A stretch of 64,000 bases of DNA from Acidobacteriota bacterium (GTDB lineage: Bacteria > Acidobacteriota > UBA890 > WLXD01), in NCBI GenBank assembly GCA_012103255.1, contig WLXD01000003.1, forward strand, positions 515,984 to 579,983, given 5' to 3'. Of the stretch, positions 54,982-63,139 are shown piece after piece (position 1 is the first letter of the stretch; each line of letters opens with the position of its first letter). The translations under genes and the position numbers were made by a program. The notes beneath the pieces are model-generated. The model made no database searches. It was not told where the DNA came from and saw nothing but the letters and a program-made list of their open reading frames with translations.

Positions 54982-55113
54982 CTAAGGCGCCTCGACATCG
55001 ATCGTTACGCCGGCCCACATGCTGTCGAACTGAGCCTTGGCGCGCTGCAGCGCCTCGAGGCCTGCGCGCTCGACCCGGAAGAAGCGGCGCGGGTGCCCGC
55101 CGCGCACGGGAAC
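54982..55113 (-). pseudogene. 3' fragment of a PadR-family regulator gene
   Basis: On the minus strand, ending at a stop at 54982-54984, the translation reads GGHPRRFFRVERAGLEALQR and continues to MWAG. This matches the wing and C-terminal helix of PadR proteins such as the one at 40286 (GGRPRRYFELTSAGRAKL to MWEG). The N-terminal helix-turn-helix part is absent; upstream lies a short CTACTAG direct repeat and then the PilZ gene leader. With the truncated permease it is a decayed padR-ADOP module. Confidence 0.75.
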
Positions 55114-55151
55114 TACTACTAGGCCGACTACTAGCCCACCAGGAGGTCACG

Positions 55152-55601
55152 ATGGGATTCCCAGCGCTCAAGCCGCACGATGATAAGGAACACCCACGCG
55201 GCGACCCCACGCCATCCGTGCAGTGGCATCCGGAGGTACGCCGATCCTACCCACGCTATGACGTCCAGTGGCAGGTCGCCATGCAGGCAGAAGGGTCATC
55301 GGAGACGATTCGCGGGCTCGCCGTGAACATCTCGAGAGGCGGCTGTCTGGTGCGAACGGCTGACGAACTCAATCCGGACCGCCGGCACCTGATCGTCTTC
55401 CTCCCTCGCGGGGACGCCACTCTCCTCACCGGGCCGACGTGCCCGCACTGCGGAGCTGGCGGCATCCGACTTCGCCCACGATCCGCGTGGGCCAGAGTTC
55501 TCAGACAGGGGCGCGGTGGCGGAGGTTGGGCCTCCGCGATGGAGTTCGAGTCACTACTCGAGCTTGGCGAAGATCAGGAGGCAGAGGAGCCAGCACGGTG
55601 A
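55152..55601 (+). CDS. PilZ-domain protein with CxxC insertion
   Basis: A 149-residue protein preceded by an excellent AGGAGGT four bases before the ATG. The c-di-GMP-binding motifs are visible: RRSYPR (RxxxR, about 30-35) and NISRGG (about 59-64). After the core strands is an unusual CPHCGAGG segment (about 97-104), absent from ordinary PilZ domains, then ARVLRQ and AMEFES strands. Expected to bind c-di-GMP in the cytosol. Its stop overlaps the next gene's GTG (GTGA). The pilus/signalling genes follow within 1 kb. Confidence 0.83.
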   Translation: MGFPALKPHDDKEHPRGDPTPSVQWHPEVRRSYPRYDVQWQVAMQAEGSSETIRGLAVNISRGGCLVRTADELNPDRRHLIVFLPRGDATLLTGPTCPHCGAGGIRLRPRSAWARVLRQGRGGGGWASAMEFESLLELGEDQEAEEPAR

Positions 55602-55984
55602 CGTATCGATCGTTCGATCTCGGAAATCTGGCAGCTTCGCGGTTCATTTCCGCAGAGAGTCCAACCAACTCGCGCGCCGTGAGCGGAGGGACGCGGCCCG
55701 ACGGGGAGCGTGCGATGGGCAGCGACCGGGAAACAAGAATCCACGCAGCGGCAACTACCGTTTCACTCGTGGGGCTCGTGATCACCGCCGGTTTCTACCG
55801 CACGGCGATACCAATCATGGTCGCGTCAGGGGCTGTAGCCGCAATGGCCGTGCTGCCGTGGGCGTTGCGGGCCGGCTTTCGCTACGGAGCCAGGCGCGGC
55901 GTCGAGGCGGCCATCGAGAACATGGCGCTCGCCGACTACCGCCGGAAGGCAGATTCGAGCGGGGAGCCGTCGTCGGATAGGTAG
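55598..55984 (+). CDS. Small membrane protein coupled to PilZ
   Basis: From GTG 55598 (VTYRSFDLGNLAASRFI) the protein has 128 residues. Residues about 50-90 are hydrophobic and form one or two helices (ATTVSLVGLVITAGFY, IPIMVASGAVAAMAVLPWAL), followed by a basic/acidic tail (RYGARRGVEAAIENMALADY). No family recognised. The GTGA overlap with the PilZ gene suggests a joint role. Its 3' end overlaps the convergent XRE gene by 49 bases. Confidence 0.6.
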   Translation: MTYRSFDLGNLAASRFISAESPTNSRAVSGGTRPDGERAMGSDRETRIHAAATTVSLVGLVITAGFYRTAIPIMVASGAVAAMAVLPWALRAGFRYGARRGVEAAIENMALADYRRKADSSGEPSSDR

Positions 55985-56295
55985 CGCAGCGCAGTCCTCA
56001 GTCCCTCAAGGTCGAGGTGACTCCCGGCGAGCTTCACGACCTGTGCGCCCAGTGCCAGCCGTTGCCACAGCGCGCGATCTGTCTGAAGCGCATCGGCGAT
56101 ATCGCCCGTCGTCTCCAAAGAGGGAATCACCAGCCCCGCTTCGATCCTCGAGAGGTACGAGGCGCTCTTCCCGATACGCTCCGCCAGTCGGGCCTGATCC
56201 ATGCCCACTTCGCGGCGTCGCGCGGCGACCGCGCGACCCAGGTCCGCAAGAATCTCGTGCTCTGCCAAGCTGCCCTCCGTAGCGCGCTCGGCCAC
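55936..56295 (-). CDS. XRE-family transcriptional regulator
   Basis: A 119-residue protein with an HTH_3 domain at about 17-75: LGRAVAARRREVGMDQARLA, ERIGKSASYLSRIEAGLVIP, SLETTGDIADALQTD. The C-terminal 40 residues (KLAGSHLDLEGLRTALRYLS) may bind a ligand or dimerise. The start is GTG. It follows the hybrid kinase gene on the same strand. The intergenic region has a TGCATG/TGCA-rich sequence that could be its operator. Confidence 0.85.
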   Translation of the reverse strand: MAERATEGSLAEHEILADLGRAVAARRREVGMDQARLAERIGKSASYLSRIEAGLVIPSLETTGDIADALQTDRALWQRLALGAQVVKLAGSHLDLEGLRTALRYLSDDGSPLESAFRR

Positions 56296-56376
56296 CTTCG
56301 TACCGTGCTTGCCCTGGCTGCCGAAAAAGTATCTGAGTAAGAGCTTCGATCCAAATTATCGGTATGCATGCACGAA

Positions 56377-56413
56377 CATGCAAGCAAGAACGACCGTCAC
56401 GGGCGATCGCCCG
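56377..56413 (-). promoter_or_regulatory. Palindrome and TTGCTTGCA motif between kinase and XRE genes
   Basis: CGGGCGATCGCCCG (56400-56413) is a perfect palindrome directly after the kinase stop and could help termination. Next to it, on the minus strand, TTGCTTGCATG (56387-56377) leads to a TGCATG-TTCG-TGCATGCA element toward the XRE gene. The same TTGCTTGCA occurs at 60394-60402. Confidence 0.35.
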
Positions 56414-56414
56414 G

Positions 56415-58940
56415 TCACACGGCCTGATCGAACAACTCTGCGTCGGAACCGACGAAGCGACGTACCGCGGCCTCGAGTTCGGGCCGACGCACCGGCTTGG
56501 TCAGGAACGCTGTCATGCCGGCTTCCAGACACTCCACACGGTCCTCCGCGCGAGCTCGGGCCGTGAGCGCGAGTACGGGCGTGTCCGCGTCGAGAGTCTC
56601 ACCAGCTCGAATCCGACGAACGGCCTCGAGCCCATCCATGACCGGCATGTGAACGTCCATCAGCACCAGGTCGAAGTGGCCGGCCTGCATGCACTCGATT
56701 CCGACTCGCCCGTTGTCGGCGACCTCGACCTCGCACCCCATCTGCCCCAGAAGTCGCTTCGCGACCATCTGGTTGACGGCGTTGTCCTCCACCACGAGAA
56801 CTCGTGCGGTCACCGAGTCCGACTGTCTCGCCGGTACCTCCTCGACCCGCGGCCGTGTCTCGTCGCTGACCATCGCAAGCGCGCGATAGAGCTCCGCCGT
56901 CCGGACTGGTTTCGGAACATGAGCAACGAATAGCCCGCGCTCAGGCTTGCCCATGGCGTCAGGGCCGACGGAACTCAGCGCGACAACCGGTAGCTCCGGA
57001 TGACGTGCACGAACTTCGCGTGTGAATTCGAACCCGTCGACGTCAGGCATCTGGATGTCAGTGAGAACCACGTCGAATGTCCCCTTCTGCAACAACTCCA
57101 GGCCCTCGGCTGCGCCGGAGGCCAGAGTGACCTCACACCGTGCACGCGCCAACTGCGTCGCCAGGATCTGCCGATTCGCGTCGTTGTCGTCCACGGCAAG
57201 GACGCGAAGACCACGCTGCGGGAGTACACGCACATCGTTGTCGGACTCGCAGACTGCGAGCGACAGCGAGAAGTAGAACTCGGAGCCGAGCGCCGGGCGA
57301 CTCGTGGCATCGAGCTCTCCTCCCATCATTCCCACGAGCTGGCGGCTGATCGCCAGGCCTAGCCCGGTGCCACCAAAGCGGCGCGTAGTCGATGAGTCAG
57401 CCTGCGCGAAGGACTCGAAGATTCGTTCTCGCGTGGCCGCGTCGAATCCCATTCCGGTATCGCGGACGCAGAAACTGACCCGGTCGGCCTCGGCCACGAG
57501 TCGCACGGCCACTTCACCCTGTTCGGTGAACTTGATCGCGTTGCTTAGCAAGTTGGCCAGGACCTGACGGAGGCGCACCGAGTCGCCCATGACGCGCCCC
57601 GGCACGTTCTCGCGGATATCGACGATCATCTCCAGACCCTTGTCATGGGCCTGGCTGGCGAACATTGCGGCCACCTGTTCCACCGCTTCGGGCAGATCGA
57701 ACGGTGCCTCTTCCAGGTCGAGCTTGCCTGCTTCGATCTTCGAAAAATCGAGGATGTCATTGATCACGCCGAGCAGGAGGTCAGCGCAGCTGGCAATCGT
57801 CTGGACGCAGCGTCGTTGCTCCGAATCCTCGACCGTTTCGATGAGCACATCTGACATTCCGATGATGCCGTTCATCGGAGTGCGGATTTCGTGACTCATA
57901 TTGGCAAGGAAATCGCTCTTGGCCTGATTTGCCTGCTCGGCCACCTCGCGCGCCATCTCGACCGCGCGGTGTGCTTCGTAGGCATCCGTAATGTCTTCGA
58001 CGATCCCATCCATGTACTCGAGATTGCCGGCGGCATCGCGCACGCAGTGCGCGCTGATCTGGGCCCAGAATTCCCGGCCATCGCGTGCGCGTAAGCGCGT
58101 ACGGTGTGCCACATCGTCCTTCTCGGCGAGCGCCTCCACGAGTTCGCGTCGGCCATCCGGGTCCGCGTACAGTTGAGAGATCGCCACTTCGCCCATCTCC
58201 TCGATGCTGTCGTACCCGAAGAGACGGAGCGCTGCGCCGTTGGCGAGCACCATACGTCCCCCGTCCTTGGCGCTAGTCCGGTAGACCCCCACCGGGAGAT
58301 TCCGCAGCAGTTCGTTGAACTGGCGCTGAGCCGCAGCTCGCTCGCGCTCGGCGGCAACAACAGCGGAAATGTCGTGGAACACCGTGATCTCCCCAGGCTC
58401 GGGGGATTCACGCACGAGGATCGGTGCGACCTCCTGGCGATAGTGTCTCGCCTCCCCCTCGACGGTCGCCTCGAGCCGCCCGCTGTCTGCGTCATAGCTC
58501 GTGGCGCTGTGATCGAGCAGCGAACGGAGCGTCGTGCCCCGCGCCGCCGCGAGTCGGGAGCCGATCAGCCGTTCTGCGGCGGGATTCATGTCGAGGATTC
58601 GATCCCGACCGTCTGCAAGAAAGACGGGCGCTCCAAGCGCCGCCACGATGCGCGAGCGCAGGCCATAGCGATCGACGCGTCTCTGCTGTTCGCCCAGCAG
58701 GGCCATGATCACCACCGCCGTCAAGGCCATCACGAAGGCATGCTGACTTGCCGACCAATCGATGTAGCCGAGGCTCTGCAGCAACAGGGCGCACCATGGC
58801 GCGAGGAACATCGCGATTGCTGCGCTCGTGTCGCGCCGGCTCTGACGCCGCGCAATACTGCCGGCGCCGAACACGTAGATACCCACCGCCACCGGAAGCG
58901 CGGCGAAGCCCATTCCATGGATCAATACAGAGTCGAACAT
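56415..58940 (-). CDS. Hybrid sensor histidine kinase with two receiver domains
   Basis: The 841-residue protein has three membrane helices in the first 85 residues, PAS domains at about 95-190 and 210-335 ([31 protein letters not shown]), a HisKA domain with [10 protein letters not shown], HATPase_c with [15 protein letters not shown] and [10 protein letters not shown], then two receivers: about 590-705 ([16 protein letters not shown]) and about 720-835 ([22 protein letters not shown]). It has no Hpt domain, so it needs a separate phosphotransfer protein; one is encoded at 60568. It follows the pilin-like genes on the same strand, 18 bases after the last of them. Confidence 0.95.
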   Translation of the reverse strand: MFDSVLIHGMGFAALPVAVGIYVFGAGSIARRQSRRDTSAAIAMFLAPWCALLLQSLGYIDWSASQHAFVMALTAVVIMALLGEQQRRVDRYGLRSRIVAALGAPVFLADGRDRILDMNPAAERLIGSRLAAARGTTLRSLLDHSATSYDADSGRLEATVEGEARHYRQEVAPILVRESPEPGEITVFHDISAVVAAERERAAAQRQFNELLRNLPVGVYRTSAKDGGRMVLANGAALRLFGYDSIEEMGEVAISQLYADPDGRRELVEALAEKDDVAHRTRLRARDGREFWAQISAHCVRDAAGNLEYMDGIVEDITDAYEAHRAVEMAREVAEQANQAKSDFLANMSHEIRTPMNGIIGMSDVLIETVEDSEQRRCVQTIASCADLLLGVINDILDFSKIEAGKLDLEEAPFDLPEAVEQVAAMFASQAHDKGLEMIVDIRENVPGRVMGDSVRLRQVLANLLSNAIKFTEQGEVAVRLVAEADRVSFCVRDTGMGFDAATRERIFESFAQADSSTTRRFGGTGLGLAISRQLVGMMGGELDATSRPALGSEFYFSLSLAVCESDNDVRVLPQRGLRVLAVDDNDANRQILATQLARARCEVTLASGAAEGLELLQKGTFDVVLTDIQMPDVDGFEFTREVRARHPELPVVALSSVGPDAMGKPERGLFVAHVPKPVRTAELYRALAMVSDETRPRVEEVPARQSDSVTARVLVVEDNAVNQMVAKRLLGQMGCEVEVADNGRVGIECMQAGHFDLVLMDVHMPVMDGLEAVRRIRAGETLDADTPVLALTARARAEDRVECLEAGMTAFLTKPVRRPELEAAVRRFVGSDAELFDQAV

Positions 58941-58958
58941 TTGTTGCGATCCTTGTCG

Positions 58959-59420
58959 TCAATGGTTCATGTAGAGATAGAGAGTCCGCCGATTCCGGAC
59001 AACGCCGCCACTCCACTGGTCGCGGATGGCGTCCAGGATCTCGGGGTTGTCGTCGGCTCGGATCATTAGTCCGTGGCGCAGTCGCTGGCGACGCCACCGG
59101 TACTCGACATCGCTGCGCTCGAAGTCGACACCCGCCAATAGTTCGTTGAGCTCGGGAGGGCGGCGGCGCCAGCGACGGGTGCGTGGATATTCGCCGGAAT
59201 CGAGACGGTACTGATCCGCCGCCTCGAAGATCGCGTCAGCGTCTCCCAGAGCTCGCGCCACTTGCGCTTTGGTGATTCCGCTAGTGAGCACGGGAACGGC
59301 GATGTTGGCGAGAATACCGATGATCGCCAGCGCGATCATCAACTCGACCAGCGAAAACCCGGCGTCCGGGTCATGCTCCGCAACTACCACGCTCCTCCGG
59401 CTCGCCTCAGCCGCGCGCAT
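58959..59420 (-). CDS. Type IV pilin/pseudopilin-like protein
   Basis: From ATG 59420 (behind GAGGTG) the protein has 153 residues. A leader of 26 residues ends at the prepilin site DAG-FSLVELMIALAII, with G-F cleavage and Glu at +5. The hydrophobic N-terminal helix (ALAIIGILANIAVPVL) would pack in a filament. The globular part shares ALGDADAIFEAADQYRLDSG with its neighbour. Cys residues for the usual pilin disulfide are absent. It overlaps the previous pilin gene by 14 bases. Confidence 0.9.
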   Translation of the reverse strand: MRAAEASRRSVVVAEHDPDAGFSLVELMIALAIIGILANIAVPVLTSGITKAQVARALGDADAIFEAADQYRLDSGEYPRTRRWRRRPPELNELLAGVDFERSDVEYRWRRQRLRHGLMIRADDNPEILDAIRDQWSGGVVRNRRTLYLYMNH

Positions 59421-59853
59421 GGTGCACCTCATAGAGAAGAACGAGATTGCCGGCACGGATAGAAGTGCCGCTCCACTGCGCGTCGACCGCCGCCAGAGGC
59501 GCCGGGTCGCGTCGGGCAACTATCAACAGGCCATGCCACGACGGCGAGGCGTACCACCGATACCAGACGTCGCCGCGCTCGAACGGTACGTTCTCAAGAA
59601 GACCCTCGAGCGACGCCGGCACCGTCCTCCACGTCGCCGAACTCGGATAGTCGCCGTTGTCGATTCTGTGCCTATTGGCAGCTTTGAAGATGGCGTCGGC
59701 ATCACCGAGAATCGCCGCGGCATCGGCGTTCGTGAGAGCTGCGAGCAGCGAGGGAATCGCAATATTGGCGAGGATCCCGATGACGGAAACCACCAGCATC
59801 AACTCGAGCAAGGTGAACCCGGCGCTGCCTCGAGACTCGGTTGGCGGCCTCAT
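59407..59853 (-). CDS. Type IV pilin/pseudopilin-like protein
   Basis: A 148-residue prepilin with a short leader MRPPTESRGSAG before FTLLELMLVVSVIGILANIA, cleavage between G12 and F13 and Glu at +5. The globular domain has ILGDADAIFKAANRHRIDNG, then WYRWYASPSWHGLLIVARRD. It resembles the pilin downstream over the helix and the DADAIF segment, so the two probably arose by duplication and may be in one filament. It overlaps the upstream gene by ATGA. Confidence 0.92.
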   Translation of the reverse strand: MRPPTESRGSAGFTLLELMLVVSVIGILANIAIPSLLAALTNADAAAILGDADAIFKAANRHRIDNGDYPSSATWRTVPASLEGLLENVPFERGDVWYRWYASPSWHGLLIVARRDPAPLAAVDAQWSGTSIRAGNLVLLYEVHHARG

Positions 59854-60317
59854 TTCAGCGCTCCTTCGACGACGAGCTCGCGACGTGCTTGCCCTTCCTT
59901 GGAGTCGTAGCCGAGCCGCCCGTCGTCACGTGCGATCGACAGACGAAAGTGGTCGTCCGCGAGTCGTTCATAGGTCCAGGTGGGATCGTCGAACGGATTC
60001 TCGAATGTCTGCGGATAGGAACCGCTTGCGTTGCGGTAGGCCTCGATATCGCCCGCAAACAGCTCGAGAGCCTCGAGCGCGTCCACCTCGTCCCTTGCGG
60101 CGTCGATCGATGGCTGGGCGCCGATCCCGACGTTGAACCCCGTGAGGACGACACAGATCGCCATCAACAAGATCGCCAAACCGGCGATACGGCGATCGCT
60201 CTCCTCGGGATCGGCGTCCGATCTGACGGCAGCCGCGACGGCCGCCAGTTCGTCCAGGATCTCCTTTTCCGCTTCAGCCACCAGCCGATTGGGATTGTTC
60301 TCTCTCGAAACTGGCAC
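59850..60317 (-). CDS. Pilin-like membrane protein without prepilin leader
   Basis: A 155-residue protein starting at GTG. Residues about 1-43 are an acidic cytoplasmic helix (EKEILDELAAVAAAVRSDAD), a single membrane helix is at about 44-65 (IAGLAILLMAICVVLTGFNV), and the rest resembles a pilin globular part: LELFAGDIEAYRNASGSYPQ, DDHFRLSIARDDGRLGYDS. There is no G-F/E prepilin site. It is the first gene of the minus-strand set and overlaps the pilin gene. It may be an assembly anchor or adaptor; this is inference. Confidence 0.65.
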   Translation of the reverse strand: MPVSRENNPNRLVAEAEKEILDELAAVAAAVRSDADPEESDRRIAGLAILLMAICVVLTGFNVGIGAQPSIDAARDEVDALEALELFAGDIEAYRNASGSYPQTFENPFDDPTWTYERLADDHFRLSIARDDGRLGYDSKEGQARRELVVEGALK

Positions 60318-60567
60318 TTCCCTATCCCCCCTCGTGAACGCGAACCGACGGCCAGAGGACTATCGACTCAAGTTGTTCAGAATTCTTGTATGTTTGCTTG
60401 CACATGTATGTAATCTAGTGTGCGAACAGTGCTCATAATCGTCTCCGGCAATTGCCTCTTGAAAGACAAAAATGCACATCATCCGTTTTTATTCTTTGTT
60501 AAATCTCGTTAAACCATAATGATGAACAGAATCCATCACATCTGAACAGCAATGGACTGATCCAGAC
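60318..60567. promoter_or_regulatory. AT-rich divergent control region
   Basis: No gene is visible in these 250 bases between the pilin operon and the Hpt gene. The region is notably AT-rich compared with the rest of the window, especially at 60380-60420 and 60470-60530, where GTTAAA occurs twice. TTGCTTGCA at 60394-60402 also occurs upstream of the XRE gene. It must hold promoters in both directions; I cannot assign clean -35/-10 pairs. Confidence 0.4.
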
Positions 60568-60918
60568 ATGGGTACAGAGCAAATCATCGGAATCGATCGA
60601 ACGGCCCTGCGAGCATTCATGCACGACTCGGGACTCGACGACGCCGACATCGCCGAACTGCTGGATGTCTTCCTCGCGGAAGCTCCTGGCCAGATACGTG
60701 CGGTCCAAAAAGCGGCCGCCGCGCGCGATGCTCAGTGTCTCGCGTCCGCGGCTCACGCTCTCAAATCGCCGGCGGCCTTGCTCTGTGCACCACGCCTCGC
60801 CGAGATCCTTTCAGGAATCGAGGAGCAGGCACGCGACGGGGGGATAGCAAGTGGCCACATCATCGACGCAGTCGAGGCAGAAGTCCGACACGTCGCGCGG
60901 CAAACCGTCGACGACTGA
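60568..60918 (+). CDS. Stand-alone Hpt phosphotransfer protein
   Basis: A 116-residue all-helical Hpt domain: DDADIAELLDVFLAEAPGQI, the phospho-accepting His in ASAAHALKSPAALLCAPRL, and a final helix (IIDAVEAEVRHVARQTV). It would shuttle phosphate from the receiver of a hybrid kinase to another receiver. The kinase at 56415 lacks an Hpt and the next gene encodes a receiver, so both partners are adjacent. The end overlaps the ATPase gene by 68 bases if the latter starts at GTG 60851. Confidence 0.92.
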   Translation: MGTEQIIGIDRTALRAFMHDSGLDDADIAELLDVFLAEAPGQIRAVQKAAAARDAQCLASAAHALKSPAALLCAPRLAEILSGIEEQARDGGIASGHIIDAVEAEVRHVARQTVDD

Positions 60919-63139
60919 CGGCTCGGGCAGCCTCCACTGGCTACTCGACGCAGTGGGCGGAGACGCGCGCGGGCTCGAGCCTGCGCCCGACGAGGGGCTG
61001 GAGTCCATCTGGCAGCGCGCGGCGGAGGCGACCGGGCTCACCCGGGCGCAGGTGGCAAAGAGCGTGGCCGCAGCACATGGCCTTGACGTCTGGGATCGTC
61101 GTGCTCCAGAAGCGAAGGCACTCGAGTCGGTCGGCGGTCGCTGGGCCTCCAATCGACGCGTCCTTCCCGTGGAACTGGACGAGCGCACGATCCGGCTGGC
61201 GGTAGCCGACCCCACGGATCTCAACACTGAGCAAGAGATCCGTTTCATGACCGGCCTCGAGCCTGAGTTCGTGATCGCGCCGCCCATGGTGCTGGACAAG
61301 GAGATCGCAGCCCACTACCGACCCGACGACGCTACCGAGGATATAGCCGAGCAGCTCGACGTCAGCGCCCAGGTGAAGCAGCTCGATCGGACCGAGCGCT
61401 CATACGACGTCGGTGCAGCGGATATTGAGGGCGGCCCCGTGGTGAAGCTCTGCAACAAGATCCTTGCCGACGCGATCCAGGTTCGGGCGAGCGACGTTCA
61501 CATGGGCTTCGCGAACGACCAGGGGATCGTGAGGTACCGCGTGGACGGCATCCTCCGCCCGGTTATGGAGATCCCCGGCGCGGTCATGCTCCGCGCGATC
61601 TCCCGAATCAAGGTGATCGGCGGTCTGGACGTGGGAGATCGGCTGAGGCCGCAGGACGGCAGATGCCGCGTGCAGGTCGCCGATCGGACGTACGACTTGC
61701 GGATATCTACGGTGCCTACGCGAGGCACCGAAAAGGCCGTCCTACGAATCCTGGACCCGGCGTCCGCTCCAAGTCTCGAAGGAATCGGGATGCGCCACCA
61801 CGACGACGCGGCGTTCCGCGAGCTCCTACGAAATCGCGAGGGCATCGTGATCGTCACCGGACCAACGGGGTCGGGCAAGACGACCACGCTGTATGCCGCC
61901 CTCGGCCACCTGGCCACTGATGACGTCAACATCATGACGGTCGAAGATCCGGTCGAGTATGAACTCGCCGGTCTCACTCAAATCCAGGTCAATCCGCGCC
62001 AGGGAGTCACCTTCGCGTCGGCGCTCCGCGCGGTGCTGCGCCAGGATCCGGACATCGTGCTCGTGGGTGAAATCCGCGACCTTGAAACGGCGGAGATCGC
62101 CGTTCAGGCCGGACTCACCGGCCACCTTGTGCTTGCGACGCTACACACCAACGACGCGATCGGCTCGATCCGGCGCCTCGCGGAGCTCGGCCTTGACCGG
62201 CCGTCGATCGCCGAGAGCCTGAAGGGCATCGTTGCGCAGCGGCTCGTGCGTCGCCTCTGCAAGGAGTGTCCGGCGCCCATCCCCGGCGACGAAGATGAAG
62301 CGCCTGTCTGCGAACGGTGTGGTGGCACCGGGTACGCCGGACGTGCGCCCGTGAACGAGGTCGTCGCGATCACGCCGGCGCTGGAGGAACTCGTAGTGCA
62401 GAGCGCTCCTCCACGCGAGCTTTATGGCGCTGCCTCCCAGGCCGGGGCCCGCTCGCTGCGCGCCGCGGGGCAGCGCCTGGTGGACGATGGCATCACCTCG
62501 GCAGACGAGCTAGAGCGCGTGTTCGGCACGGACGACGGGATGGGGATTCCAGATCAGGTGCTGGAAACCTCGGACGACGGCGGGCTCGCCCGCTTGCCCG
62601 TCGCCGACCGCGACTCGGGTCAAGCCAGCATGCTGCCGGAGGCAGACGATGCAAGCTCCGTGTCGTCGACGCCTGCGGCGGAGGCGCCGCCTTCCGAGTC
62701 GCCCGACACGCAAGGCTCTCCGGCGGAGGCCGGACGACCGGGATCGGTTCCACGCATCCTCGTCGTCGACGATGACACCGTCGGCAGGCTGATGATCAGC
62801 AAGACCCTGCGAAAACGCGGCTACGAAATCGTCGATGTCGCAGAGGGGCTCGAAGCTATCCAGCGACTCAACTCCGGAGAGTACTTCGACCTTGTCATCA
62901 CTGACCTCGACATGCCGGAACTCAGCGGGCGCGCGCTCCTCGACCTGGTGCGGGCTACACCGGCCGGCAATGAACTCACCGTGATGGTCTTCACGGGCTC
63001 ATCCGATCCGGAAGACGAAGCTCGGTTGCTGTCCGCAGGCGCTGACGACTACATGCGCAAACCCATCCCGCCGGCGCTCTTCATGGCCCGTGTGGACGCT
63101 GCGCTGCGTCGCAGCCACTGGGGCGGACGCGACAGCTAG
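60851..63139 (+). CDS. GspE/PilB-type assembly ATPase with C-terminal receiver domain
   Basis: The 762-residue protein combines a T2SSE N-terminal domain (about 50-155), the secretion ATPase core (about 195-560) and a response-regulator receiver (about 635-755). ATPase motifs are Walker A GPTGSGKTTT, Asp box EDPVEYEL, Walker B DIVLVGEIRD, His box GHLVLATLHTND and a CKEC/CERC zinc site. The receiver shows ILVVDDD, phospho-Asp in LVITDLDMPE, Thr in MVFTGSS and Lys in YMRKPIPP. An Asp/Ser/Pro-rich linker joins them. The GTG start overlaps Hpt; a slightly later start is possible. It would power pilus or pseudopilus assembly, gated by phosphorylation. Confidence 0.93.
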   Translation: MATSSTQSRQKSDTSRGKPSTTDGSGSLHWLLDAVGGDARGLEPAPDEGLESIWQRAAEATGLTRAQVAKSVAAAHGLDVWDRRAPEAKALESVGGRWASNRRVLPVELDERTIRLAVADPTDLNTEQEIRFMTGLEPEFVIAPPMVLDKEIAAHYRPDDATEDIAEQLDVSAQVKQLDRTERSYDVGAADIEGGPVVKLCNKILADAIQVRASDVHMGFANDQGIVRYRVDGILRPVMEIPGAVMLRAISRIKVIGGLDVGDRLRPQDGRCRVQVADRTYDLRISTVPTRGTEKAVLRILDPASAPSLEGIGMRHHDDAAFRELLRNREGIVIVTGPTGSGKTTTLYAALGHLATDDVNIMTVEDPVEYELAGLTQIQVNPRQGVTFASALRAVLRQDPDIVLVGEIRDLETAEIAVQAGLTGHLVLATLHTNDAIGSIRRLAELGLDRPSIAESLKGIVAQRLVRRLCKECPAPIPGDEDEAPVCERCGGTGYAGRAPVNEVVAITPALEELVVQSAPPRELYGAASQAGARSLRAAGQRLVDDGITSADELERVFGTDDGMGIPDQVLETSDDGGLARLPVADRDSGQASMLPEADDASSVSSTPAAEAPPSESPDTQGSPAEAGRPGSVPRILVVDDDTVGRLMISKTLRKRGYEIVDVAEGLEAIQRLNSGEYFDLVITDLDMPELSGRALLDLVRATPAGNELTVMVFTGSSDPEDEARLLSAGADDYMRKPIPPALFMARVDAALRRSHWGGRDS

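Noticed and set aside
60421-60480. Terminator in the AT-rich region before the Hpt gene
   Set aside because: T-rich stretches are present but no stable stem precedes them.
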